Shown here: positions 21,597 through 33,000 of the stretch, in pieces
Position numbering within the stretch: position 1 is the first letter of the stretch
Layout of the letters: the number at the start of each line of letters is the position of its first letter
Assembly (NCBI GenBank): GCA_013146195.2
Contig: CM028380.1
Span: 82,128,407-82,192,406 of the forward strand
Reading direction: 5' to 3'
Origin: Codonopsis lanceolata
Lineage: Eukaryota > Streptophyta > Magnoliopsida > Asterales > Campanulaceae
DNA: 64,000 nucleotides
Program-made: the position numbers and the translations under genes
Notes under the pieces: generated by a model
What the model saw: the letters and a program-made list of their open reading frames with translations, nothing else
Told to the model about the DNA's origin: nothing
The model's database searches: none

Positions 21597-24500
21597 ATAA
21601 GAAGATAATAAAAGGGATACAACTTACAACCTAAAGAAAATATATAATAATTTGATTCAATATTCAACCAAGTTTCCTTCTTTGATTAAAGAGAAAATAG
21701 GAGGGGAAACATTGTTCTTCCCTATTAATTAATTTCCTACCTCTTTTTGTGATTCTAAACATTATTAATTTGAAGGATTGTTATCTGTAAATTAATTAAA
21801 TTAACTATAAGGGGATCGGAGATGAAGATGACTTGCAATAAATTTCCTCACAACTTTCTTTTTCGTTTCTCTTTATTAATTTAGAAGTAATGATTTTTAC
21901 CTTTAGTTTATTTTCACAAGATCAACGAACCTAACAAAATGTTGTATGAAGGAAGAACATGATTTGATTATTGATCATTATTTTTTAGAAAATCTAGTTA
22001 TCCTCTTGATCAAATATACGCATCGAATTGGTCCGGTCCTGGTTCTCGTATGTCTTCAATTGGTTCTGGACCGGACCAATGTATTGGTTCTCAGACATAT
22101 TGGGTTGGTCCTGGTTCTAGATTTTTTAAGAACCGGACTATTGGTCACATCCTGGTTCTCTCAGTTTTTTTCAAAAAGTGGACCGAACCGGACCAAGCTC
22201 ACCCCTAGTGTTATTGGCCGAAACATGATAGCTAGTATTGAAAAACAATTCTGCCCAACAAAGATACTGACTCCATAATTTTGGTTGTTCATGGGTGAAA
22301 CAGCTTGGCGCAAATATGTCTCAAGACATCGGTTTACCGCCTCAGTTTGCCCATCCGTTTGTGGGTGGTAGGCTGTACTCATGTTTAAGCGAGTTTGGCT
22401 TAAACGGAAGAGTTCTTTCCATAATGCGCTTAAGAACAGTGGGTCCCTATCTGAAATTATGGATCGAGGAATGCCATGAAGACAAACAATCTCCTGACAT
22501 AACAAAGAAGCCACCGTTTTTGCTGAATATGGGTGTGAAAGAGCAATAAAATGACTGGACTTACTGAGCCAATCAATCACTACCAAGATAACATCATAAC
22601 CTCTTGACTTAGGAAGCCCTGTGATAAAGTCAAGAGGTATGTCCTCCCAAATTCGCTCCGGAATAAGAAGTGGCTTAAGGAGTCCAGCAGGAGCGAGTGT
22701 TTCATACTTATTTTGTTGACAAACTAAACATCTCTGCACAAAATGTTTAACATCTACTTTCATACCTCGCCAATGCACGCTTGCTCCTAGGCGCTTCAAT
22801 GTCTTAAGGTATCCTCTGTAACCTCCGGTGGGAGTGGTATGAGCCTCTTCCAATAGCTTAGCTCGTAGGCCATCGTCCTTTAGAATCACAAACCGACCTT
22901 TGAAAAATAACCTTCCATCCACCAAGTTGTAATCAGGCTGAGAGTTTGGATTATTCTGGATTGAATCCACAATCGATTTGGTGTCGAGGTCTGACAATAA
23001 TGCCTAAGAGATCTGCTGCAATTCATGCGCTCTGGGGGAGGATAATCGGAAGAAATCGCATGTTGAGGCACTGAGAGCGAGTCATTCGTATTTTCTTTTC
23101 GAGCTTTGTAGAGTATAGTAAAGCTGAAAGGAAGAAGCTTTAGCAACAAGCGCTGCTGGGAATTCGTTAGAGTATGCTATTCCAAGAGGTGTTTAAGGCT
23201 GAGGTGATCAGTCTGGACATAAAAATGATTGCCAAGTAAGTAATGTCGCCATTTTTGGATTGAAAGCACCAAAGCTAGCAGCTCTCTATCATACGTGGAC
23301 TTGAACCAGTTAGAAAAAGAGAATCCTTTGCTGAAATAAGAGACCGGATGTCCTTCTTGAGTTAGGACAACACCAATACCATCCATAGACGCGTCACATT
23401 GAATGGTGAAAGGAATATGGAAGTTTGGTAATTGCAACACATGTGTGGTGGTCATAGCGAACTTCAATGTTTCAAATGCTTGTTGTGCTTGATCAGACCA
23501 ACAAAAAGCATTTTTCTTTGTCAATTCAGTTAACGCCCTAGCAATCAAGCCATAGTCTTTGACGAAACGCCTGTAGTAACCCGTGAGTCCCAAGAACCTG
23601 CGGAGCTCTTTCACCGTTTTTGGAGTTGGCCATTTCACCACTGCATCTATCTTCTCAGATTCAACTCTACCCCTTGATAAGACACCATATGACCCAAATA
23701 ATTGACTTGAGTTTGACTCAATGATCATTTATTTGCATTGGCAAAGAAAGACTGTTGCTCCAGTATAAGAAACACTTCATGCAGATGTTGTAAATACTCT
23801 TGAGGGGTACGACTGTAGACTAAAATGTCATCAAAAAATACTAAGACAAACTTCCGCAAATAAGGCCTGAATAAGTCATTCATAATGGACTGAAAGGTGG
23901 CAGGTGCATTAGTTAAACCGAATGGCATAACTAAGAATTCATAATGGCCCGAATGAGTGCGAAAAGATGTCTTGTGTATATTCTTTGGTAGGACACGAAT
24001 TTGGTGATACCCAGACCGTAAATCAATTTTTGAAAAATAGACAGCCCTATGCAACCCATCTAAAAGTTCATCAATGTTTGGAATAGGGTACTTATCTGGA
24101 ATAGTAATCTGATTGAGACGACGATAGTCAATGCAAAGGCGCCACGATCCATCTTTTTTACTCACCAGCAACACTGGACTTGCATAGGGGCTATTGCTCG
24201 GACGTATGAACCCACGCTGCAACAAAACCTCAATCTGAGCTTCGATTTCATTCTTTTGGTAATGAGGATAACGATACGGGCGGATGTTGGGTGGAGCTGC
24301 ATTAGAAAATAGTTATACGGTATGGTAGTGATCACGAGGCGGAGGTAAGCGCTTTGGCTCAGCAAAGACAGCAGCAAATTCTTCAAATATACTGTCAACG
24401 TTCAAGGTTTCATGAACATCCATTGATTCCTGTGTAAGAAACATGGCTTGGAATCGAACAGAAGCATCATTGTTGGTAGTCAGACCTTGCAATTTATACT

Positions 24501-25245
24501 TCTTCCCATTCAACCAAAAAATCATGAACATTTTATTCCAGTTAGCCTGAACAGTATTCAATAAGGCCAACCATTTAATGCCCAACACCAGATCACAGCC
24601 TCCCAAAGAAAAAGGGTAGAAATCTTGTTGAATAATTAACGCTGAGATTTTTACCTCAACCTTTGGGCAAACCTGGTTGCATCTTACCTTGCTGTCGTTG
24701 CCAATTTGAACCCCAAAAGTAGGAATATCTTGAAGGGGAAGATGAACCTCTGCTACCACCGATTCTAAAATAAAGTTATGAGTCGAGCCACTATCGATTA
24801 AAATCAGAATTGGCCTTCCCTTTATAGTACCTTGTACCTTCATAGTTGCTGCTGAATTCTGTCCCAAGATAGCATTGAAAGAAATCACTGCATTTTCAGA
24901 CTCCATTTTTGCTTCAACTTCTTCGTTTAAGGGTTGAATGACTTCTTCACCTTCTTCAGAAATTTCCAACAAAGAGAAAGAAGCATTGCAGCGATGCCGG
25001 ACGAAAAGAAGCCCCGCACCTAAAACATAGGCCCTTATCTCTCTGATTTGACGCTCTGCATCTTCGAGGAAACTTTGCAGGTGTTGAGGCATATTTATGG
25101 GCGATTGGAGGCGATGAATTGGTGCAGTGGGATTCGCTAGAACCAGCGAGTTTGAGTCTCTGGAGTTTACTGGTTGAGACATGTTCAAGCGATTCTGAGT
25201 GTATGAAAAGCTTAGGTCCATCTGAGAGCTGAGCTTTTTTCTCAA
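20639..25245 (-). pseudogene. Gypsy polyprotein (protease, RT, RNase H, integrase, chromodomain), disrupted
   Basis: Read high to low. Protease: LILIDSGSTHNFI at about 24780-24830. Linker with an in-frame stop at 24313-24315. RT (23725-24260): KKDGSWRLCIDYRRLN, then LRSGYHQIRV, then the active site FFDDILVYS. A stop at 23725-23727 and a one-base frame change follow. RNase H (23177-23650): IQCDASMDGIGVVLTQ and TDHLSLKHLLE, then a stop. Integrase (22208-22997): CLVCQQNKYE zinc half, DWLSKSSHFIAL, SDRDPLFLS and AYHPQTDGQTE. A small 5-base gain near 22305 shifts frame. A hAT element interrupts at 21329-22207. The C-terminal part (20639-21328) has NNTPFKLVYGRDPP, FGPYTVLRRIGSVAYELELP and HPIFHVSLLRP, then a chromodomain-like segment (VLQHRWMDKHSLELLIQWQ). 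No functional protein is possible. Confidence 0.9.
21329..22207. mobile_element. hAT nonautonomous element inside the Gypsy integrase
   Basis: 879 bp with perfect 11-bp terminal repeats TAGGGGTGAGC and GCTCACCCCTA and a perfect 8-bp duplication GTGTTATT (21321-21328 and 22208-22215). Both subterminal zones are packed with ACCGGACC or GGTCCGGT words. A (TA)n microsatellite sits at 21549-21595. No transposase is visible. It is younger than the Gypsy element it interrupts. Confidence 0.95.
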
Positions 25246-25269
25246 ATTCTAGAGCTAGACTTGCGGCTT

Positions 25270-25941
25270 TGTACACTGTTATGGGCTTCTAAATGCGCAC
25301 ATCTACTTTTAGTTCTTCCTTGAGACCGCCAAGAAAAATACCTAAGAGGCAATGCTTAGGCCAATTTTGAACTCGTGCTACTCACTTGGCAAACTCCTGA
25401 CGATACTCTGCATGCTCGCTCGCTTGAGCGGATGCAAGGTACTCATCTGGATTTTGATATTCAGGTGGCCCATATTGTTCTTGCAGTGTCTTAACCAACT
25501 CATCCCAATACAGCATGGTACGATCTGAATTTACCCATGAGAATAAACCTAAAGCATCTCCTTCCAGACTCATCGAAGCAACATCGACCTTTGAATCATC
25601 CGGTGTTTGATAATACCGGAAAAACTTCTCAGCCTTCAAAATCCACCCTCTTGGGTCCCCTCCACTGAATTTTGGAAATTCAATTTTTGGTGTAAGATGG
25701 ATGTCTCCCCCTATCGTCATCTTCACTGTCTTCATCCCAATGGGAACGCCTTCTACCATCGTCCATGTGTCTCTTGGCCCTGTCATTGTTGTTTGCGGAA
25801 GCGGCTTCAAGTGCGGCAATTCTGGCAGATATCTCATTAAGAGAATCAAGTTTTGCAGCAATAGCTGCCAACGGATCAGAAGATGATTCTGATGGATGAA
25901 CCACAGGCTCCTCAGGAGCATTAGAAGATCTTGTATTTACC
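25270..25941 (-). pseudogene. Gypsy gag, frameshifted
   Basis: The likely start is Met at 25941 (MVNTRSSNAPEEPVVHPSES). A helical stretch follows (IAAKLDSLNEISARIAALEA). Near 25690 the frame changes and the core gag continues as PKIEFPKFSGGDPRGWILKA, FFRYYQTPDDSKVDVASM and LQEQYGPPEYQNPDEYLA. A further break lies near 25380. The zinc-knuckle region (CFRCGASF, about 25000) is in the 24956-25276 piece and looks degraded, retaining only CFRCG. Confidence 0.85.
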
Positions 25942-25956
25942 ATTGTAACTAAACCA

Positions 25957-25969
25957 AGCTCTGATACCA
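25957..25969 (-). other. primer binding site of the Gypsy element
   Basis: The minus strand reads TTGGTATCAGAGC immediately inside the 5' LTR, complementary to initiator methionine tRNA. Confidence 0.85.
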
Positions 25970-25971
25970 AA

Positions 25972-26349
25972 TGTTAAGTACCTAAAGCACTCTAATGAAA
26001 CACTAAAACACTCTGTTAAGAAATAACTTTTGCAAGAATCTCACTCAAATATTTCTCAATAGCCCGTAGGAGAATCTCCAAATGAAAGGAAAATACTTAT
26101 ATTATTCGATGATATCCTGCTCAAATGTAGCTAGGATATAAATAGGGAAAATAAAACTGACTGGAAAGATAATGCCTAAAAACTCTCAACAACTAACAAA
26201 GTAGTGAGAACCTTATTTGACTCAGTTTGCTCCTAAATTAACTCAAACCACTTACTGGGAAAATAACTAAGAAATAAAAATAATGAAAAATAAATAAACT
26301 TTTTTTCTGACGTGGCCTCCTGGAATAAGTCAACCAAGGTTTCTTATCA
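25972..26349 (-). repeat. 5' LTR of the Gypsy element
   Basis: 378 bp, nearly identical to the copy at 20311-20687. It contains a TATA-like ATATAAATAGGG on the plus strand near 26136, shared by both LTRs. Confidence 0.95.
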
Positions 26350-26354
26350 TGGTT

Positions 26355-27559
26355 CCAGCGGTAAGTAATTCGGGGTAATTTCTGTTGTGTGCATGCTTTT
26401 ATTTATCGTCAAACTTAAATTGTTACTAGAAATCTCATCAATGTATATCATGCTTTAACATGGGATTACTTGGCAAATTTGGTGCCCCGAAAATTCCTTC
26501 TTTACCGAGATTACTTTCGATAGGATCATTTCCTTTGGCCAATCCAAGGCTTTTTTTTTTCGGTGATTCTCAAATAGGGAATCTTCCCTTAGCTCATTAG
26601 AAACATCTTTTCTTTTGTGTCCCTAAGGGGGTAGTCCAATGGTAGAGATGAGACTTCTCCTTTGTCTATTAACAAACTAACTGGAATTCTCCCCGGGCCG
26701 GTGATTAAAAAAAAAAAAAAAGGTAGCACTATTCAAACTCCCGATTCCTCCTAGTTGACTGCCCATTCCTATTTTTTTCTTAGTGACAAAAATACCCTCA
26801 AGCTTAAAGTCAATAATTCCCTTGAAACTTATAAGTAGACCCCATCCTATTTTTTAAAAAAAACAAAAAACCACTAAGTAAACCTCCACTCCAAAACAAA
26901 TATACCCCTTCTTCGTTCCTCCCAACTCACTCTTCAACTTTTGCATCCCCTTCATTCTCATTCTTAATCTTCTTCCCAACACATACTCATTCTTCCCAAG
27001 ACAATCTTCTTCAAACTCTTCTTCTTCAACAAATAAACATCATTATTACCACAATATATTATTCTCCTTCATCTTCCTTTTCTTTTATTGTGAAGAAATC
27101 AACTTCAAAAAACCTTCAAATTCCAAAAAAAACATAGGGCTTTAACATTGGATGTGAAGATAACAAACGTCGATGAAAAACAAGTCATTATAACTTTTAT
27201 GGTACGTATTTAAAACTTTGTTTTGCTTAAATTTAAGTTAAAAATCTTTTTTTCTTCTTAAAAAATAGGTTCTCGTCGTAAACGGTTCGCACTTAAGGAT
27301 TCGAACATTTTTGAAATTTTCGGCTGGTACCATCCGAACTTTTTAATAATGTTCGAGTGGAACCAACCAAACATTTCAAAAATGTTCGGATCCTCAGGTC
27401 CGAATATGTCTAGACTGTTCCAGCCTAGGATGCCAAACATTTATTATTTGTTCAACCATGGTCGAACACAGTAGAGGCCGAACAGTTTCAAAAAAATTAT
27501 GGAATGTAACAAACTAGAAAAAATGAGAAAACGTAAAAGAAAAAATATTGTACTCATAT
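26355..27559. other. intergenic stretch without a recognised gene
   Basis: Right after the Gypsy duplication the sequence CCAGCG/GTAAGT resembles a splice donor. At 26880-27130 there is a CT-rich leader-like stretch. At 27290-27420 the words CCGAACAT and CAAAAATGTTCGGA recur in both orientations, forming imperfect inverted repeats. This could be debris of a Mutator-like element, but I found no terminal repeats. Confidence 0.35.
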
Positions 27560-27968
27560 TGTAATACCACGATAATTCTAGTAAAAATATCAATTTTATT
27601 TATTTAATATTATGACCGTTTTGTACCTACATAATTAATGTTATAATTATTGAGTTAAATTCATGTCTTAAACCTATTAAGTAACTAATTAAATTGATTT
27701 GGGCTTGGCCCACTTGTGACTAGGATAAATTAATGTTCCCTAATAATATTACCAATTAAAAGTTTGGCTCATTTAATGATAGGGTTAGAAAACCTAATAG
27801 GGTTCCTATATAAATAAAGGGTTAAAGGAGGGGGGAAACCATTTTATCGTTAACGGAGTACAAAAAAAAAAAAAAAAAAAGGCAGAGAGCGAGAGTCGGC
27901 AGCGGCGGCTGAGGTAAAATTTTTATTTTTCCGATCAGTTTTGACTACATAATATGATCATATAGATA

Positions 27969-28004
<36 letters not shown>

Positions 28005-28181
28005 ATGAATGTGAGTGTACTATTCGTGTGTGTGTGTGTGTGTCAGTGGTGTGCTCAGTGTGTGTACTGGAAGTGGTGACTGATGGCAATAAAAAAAAAT
28101 TAATTAATTAAACTAGTGACTAGTCTAGTGATAGTGCGTGAGTACTGTGCCTATGAGTGTATTGTGCGTATGTATCGTGTG

Positions 28182-28214
<33 letters not shown>

Positions 28215-29553
28215 TTATTTAGTAAACTATCACTTTAATTAATATTATAAAAATCAATTGGATTATTGGTACAATTGTGGTTTAGTGATTATTGTATATT
28301 TTGAACTTAGATTTGGGCAAGGAAGATTAGGACGAACGTACGTGTTGCAGATATTACCTTCGCTAAGCATTTCGAGGTAAGGGATTATACCTCTTTTAGG
28401 TTTCCGATCTTTTATGTATCGTTCGTTAGGTTTCCATTAAATTTCTTGTCTTCGATATTTCTTGAAACGTACGCCGATTTTTAAATCGGCATTTGAATTT
28501 GAACTCCGTCGTTTACGCTTCTTTCGGACTCATGACTTGATTATCTGCTATTCTCACATAATTATTGAATTCCATGTGAAATACCATTTATATGAAAAAT
28601 ATGATTTTTTGGCGATGTCTAATTTTGTAAAATTATTTGATTGCTTGAAATTCTATCATGATCACTAAATTGAATTTATGACACTATGAATTATGAAACT
28701 ATGAACTATGATCCTTGTGAACGTCACCTGGCCCGTGGCGTGGTTATCCGGATATACCTATGATCTTTGAATTATGATCTATGAATTATGATATGTGAAT
28801 TTTGATCTACGAACTATGATTTATGAATTTGCTTGTGTGATCATGGGATTCTGTGAGTAATCTGTTGTCATCAACTGGTATGGGACGGTTGATGACAATT
28901 GGTTTCTCGAGTTTACTTGTTGCATTATTATCTTTCACTTGGAATCCTGAGTTTATATCTGTGAGTAGTTTGTTGTCTTCAACTGGTATGGGACGGTTGA
29001 TGACAGTGGGCTACTCGAGTCAATCGTTGAGTATGTATCTTTCTTTGGAATTCCGATCTTCTGTTTGATATTTGAAAAACTGCTTCCGCTTATCGATTTT
29101 TAAATGATGAATTTTGACTATTCGAAAATATATATTTATATATATATATTCATCTCAGATTTATTTCTAGTCAACTCCTCCTTAATAACCGAAGGGGTTG
29201 TATATGAACTTACTGAGCATTATTCGCTCACCCCTTCATACTCTTCTTTCTCAGGTAATGAGTAAGATTATTAGAGGATTTTTGGTTCGGGTAGACCAAG
29301 ATAGCGACTTCCAAAAATATTAGATTTGTTCTTACTTATGGAATTGTTTGACAATACTTAAATTAATTATGGATTCATGTCAAGTTTTTAGATAGATTTT
29401 GTATTCAATTCATTTGAGTTATTTTTGAATTAAGCCAACGATATTAAGATTTTATTATTACGAGATTAGAACATTTATGATTTAAGTTATGATTGTTGGT
29501 GACGTGGCCAAATTGTGGGACCGTGGTGTCGGTGCCGAATTTGGGGCGTTACA
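27560..29553 (+). mobile_element. solo LTR, about 2 kb
   Basis: Starts TGTAATACCACG and ends GGGGCGTTACA, giving TGTAA/TTACA ends. A perfect 5-bp duplication CATAT flanks it (27555-27559 and 29554-29558). It contains a TATA box (TATATAAATAA near 27807), (TA)n, (TG)n and (TAA)n runs at 27976-28215, and a tandem repeat. No coding domains. The form is that left when two LTRs recombine. The long LTR suggests a Gypsy element of the Tat/Athila kind (inference). Confidence 0.85.
28845..29060 (+). repeat. tandem duplication in the solo LTR
   Basis: Two copies, about 118 bp apart, of a unit containing CAACTGGTATGGGACGGTTG followed by ATGACA and CTCGAGT. Within each copy TCATCAAC or TCTTCAAC with GTTGATGA gives a short hairpin. 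Confidence 0.8.
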
Positions 29554-29558
29554 CATAT

Positions 29559-30093
29559 TCCTCCTCCGGGTTTAATATTGTAAATTGTAAATGAATACGA
29601 CCAGGGGACGGGGCGTGGTTTGGTGTTTGTTGATCAGTAGTTGGGGCCATGTCATGTCCATGTGGTGCGTCCTGATTGAGAGTTTTGTCAATTGGGAATT
29701 GCGAGTTGCGACTATGTTTCAGCGTTGCCCAGCTTGTCCAGTTGTCCTAAAATGTGGGTTTGTGAGAAGCTGCTATACAATATACATGAATACATGATGG
29801 CGAAGGTGGGCTGAAAATTATATTCTCACTCTTGAGGATATTCTATGTATTATACTGCTCATCACATCAAGGTACGTACATTGTTAAATGAAGAATGCCA
29901 AATACTGTTTTTAATCTCTACAAACAAATCTCATGATTCAAGAACAAAACCCCTTCTTTTTTGTAATCTATGCTACCAGCCCTGTACCTTTTCCACTATA
30001 CAAATTACAGGCAGATTATGTTAGAAGTAAGTGCTTTCGATTCTCATTCAAGCAACACTTGTACAATCAGCATGACTTTTTCTAAATCAAAAT
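29559..30093. other. 3' flank of the kinesin gene
   Basis: No separate gene seen. The part nearest 30093 is the likely 3' untranslated region of the kinesin on the minus strand. A short plus-strand frame at 29591-29797 has no recognisable domain. Confidence 0.4.
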
Positions 30094-33000
30094 TCAGCCA
30101 TAGCTCAATCGAGAACAATCCAGTGAACGCATGGCTGTTTGGCGCCTGGGAATTCCAATCTCACATGCATTCACTCTTGCAGCAAACCGAAGAGAACAAA
30201 GCGACTCATTGACAGAAGACGGGTCAGGCGAAACATTGACAACCATCAAGGTCTTTGAGTCCCCTCCTAGGCAAGGCTGGTAGACAAGAAACTTTCACTT
30301 AGGAAAGGAAATTAAAATTTGGGATTGAATGTTGTTTAATGAATTGTTTACCTGGAGTAGGTATGTAAGCTTTGAGTTCCTAAAAGGAACATGCTCCTCT
30401 TTCTTTCCCAAGGCAAATATTACATCGCTCAAGGATGATAAACTCTTGTTGATGGCCTGATTATAGTAAATTAGTTTAGGAGGACTAATCCTAGATAAAG
30501 TAATTAATTAGCATAACTCGCATATTTTTTCTTATGCACCTGTGTTTCTTTCAGCCGGTCTCCGGTGGACCCACTCTTGGAGAGGCGCTCACTACCGGCA
30601 AGATCAATAAGGTTTAAAACACCTTGTACTTGTTGCTCGGTGCTCTTAAAAGATAAATAATAGCTTCGTCATTAGTGAGCAAAAATCAACTAAACCATAA
30701 AGGGAGAGCATCACAACAAGTAACATGTGAAGAAATGAATGGTGGCAGAGCAAAATTGTCTTCTTTACCTCATTAACACCAGATATGCGCAGGGTGAATA
30801 CAAAATGACTTCTTGAAGACTGCTCATTCATTTGGGTCTTGCCAACAGACCTACATGAGAGTGTGTTATCGATTCACAACAATAAGCAGGATAGATGAAT
30901 AAATAAATAAAATACTTGTACCAAACAACTGAAAATAACTAACACACTATGTTCCAATTTAAAGGATATTAGATTTGAGAGAGAGATGTAACAGGAGTGT
31001 GCTTAATACCTGCTTTGTGCAGCCCTGTCTAAAAGAAATGAAACCTCTTTGCTGCTACGAACATCCACAATGGTCAGATCAGATACAAGTGTGTTTCCAT
31101 TTGCATCGTGCTTAATTGCATATTGCTTTCCAGATGCATCAAGACATGAACGATTTGATGATAATAAATCGCGTATTGTCTCGTTATATATCTCCAACAT
31201 GGAGACCTACAAGTATTTGTAATAATAATGTTCAAAAAAACATGATACTAATGCAAATTAATACATTTTAAAGAATGAAAGGGAAAAAGGGTTCCACCAT
31301 CACCTGCATTTCGTATTTCCATCCTTGTAATTGAAGTAGTTGCCTTGTCTCAAATATTTGTTCTAATGAGCGTGGTATCAGTCCTTTCTGATCAAAGCTT
31401 CCTGGCCTACCCATCATTGTATATGTCTTACCGGAACCAGTTTGACCGTAAGCAAAGATGCAAACCTAAAGACGAACGAAAGCATGGTCAATGGATACTG
31501 CTTATGGGAAAGATGTTATTCTAGCTAATCACGGTAATTCTCCCTCCATTACACTCACAAAGTCATACTTATGTTCTGAGATGCTCAGTCTTGTTTGGAA
31601 AACCAAAGAACAAATGATTTTCCAAATTTATCCTTATTACATTAGTCTTGCTCAGTGAAAACACAGCTCTGCATTTTCAAACGGTAAACATGTTTGAAAA
31701 ACTATTTCAAAACGCTATTTTTATAAACAAAATAGTTGTGATTTTTAAAACGCTCCAAATTGGAGCTTTTTACATTTTCCGTTGTATTGAAACATTACAT
31801 GGTAGTCTTAGTTATCGAATTAAGGTTATTAAATCAATAAAATATTTGACTTTCAAAATAAACAAATCCACAAAACAGAAACATTAGAGTTCACTAGGCA
31901 ATACATCACCTTGTATCCATCAAGAGCACTTTGTACAAGCTGTGAAATCTCCTCAAACACGTCTTCTTGTGCAGCATCAGGCATGAATACTTTGTCAAAT
32001 GAGAAAGAGTGCTTTTGCCCTTGTTAAGAAAATATGAAGTAATATAAGAGCCAAAGACGAAGCATAAAAAACGTAAGTATGTTTAGTACAATTATAACTA
32101 TTTTAAACAGTTTCTAGAAGATTATACCATGTTGCAGTAATTCAATGCCTCGACCATAAGCTTCAGCAGTCGTGGGAAAAGAAATCATTTTCATTTCTGT
32201 GGTAACACCATCATCAGATATTAAAGGTCGCACTCTACAGAAAACCCTAATGTTCCCTTTTAGTTCCTGTAGCAATAGATTAGTTCATTGGTAACAGTTA
32301 TGGAATCGTGAAGGAAAAAGTTTGAAAAATACAAAAAAAAAAAAAAAGGGGGAAAAATCACCAATATCGTGTTATGTAATTTTTTACGCAGGACTTCTCC
32401 TTCGATCATTTTCAATTCTGCCTCTGCAAGACGAATTTGTAGCTCAGAATTAATTTTCTTTTGTTCTTCATATCCAGTTCTTGTCTCCAATGCGGATAAA
32501 TCAGACATCTAGCATGTAATAGTTCAGATATCAGTAAACTCTCTATCTGAGAGGGATTAGGATACGCTATAAACTACGTATCTAAAGACCAACTATCACA
32601 CCTCCAATTTCTTCTCCGCAACAGCAAGTTTCTCTTGCAATCTTTTTATTAGGTCAGTTTGAGCTGAACACGTTACCTGAAAAGAGGAAATTTGTAGTTT
32701 ATGGCACACCCCACTAAACTCTTTGTATTTCGACACTTAGTGGATAATGCAGAAAACCAACCTCAAGCTCATTTGACTTTAGTGTCAAGCTATCCAACTC
32801 AGCAGATGATCTCCCACTAAACTCTTTGTATTTCGATACTTCAGTGGTTAGATCCTGGACTTGCAAAAGTTGGCGATCACGATCATCTCTCACCTGTTGC
32901 AAATCCTCCCTCAAGCTACCTACTTCATTTTCTAGAGCTTCTTTTTGTCTTAATGACTCATCCTGAGTAGCCTGCAATTACAGAACCATGAATGAGAGCC

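Larger units (their letters stand above)
20311..26349 (-). mobile_element. Ty3/Gypsy chromovirus, both LTRs present, inactive
   Basis: The two LTRs (20311-20687 and 25972-26349) are in the same orientation and flanked by a perfect 5-bp duplication TGGTT (20306-20310 and 26350-26354). I count roughly 14 differences over 377 bp, so it is fairly young. The primer binding site and polypurine tract (AAGGGGAGAG on the minus strand next to 20688) are in place. Gag, protease, RT, RNase H, integrase and a C-terminal chromodomain-like region occur in Gypsy order but are broken by stops, frame shifts and an 879-bp hAT insertion. Without that insertion it is about 5.2 kb with short LTRs, which fits the Reina-type chromoviruses (inference). 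Confidence 0.95.

Noticed and set aside
29970..30212. Plus-strand open frame at the kinesin 3' end
   Set aside because: It is antisense to the last kinesin exon and its 3' untranslated region.
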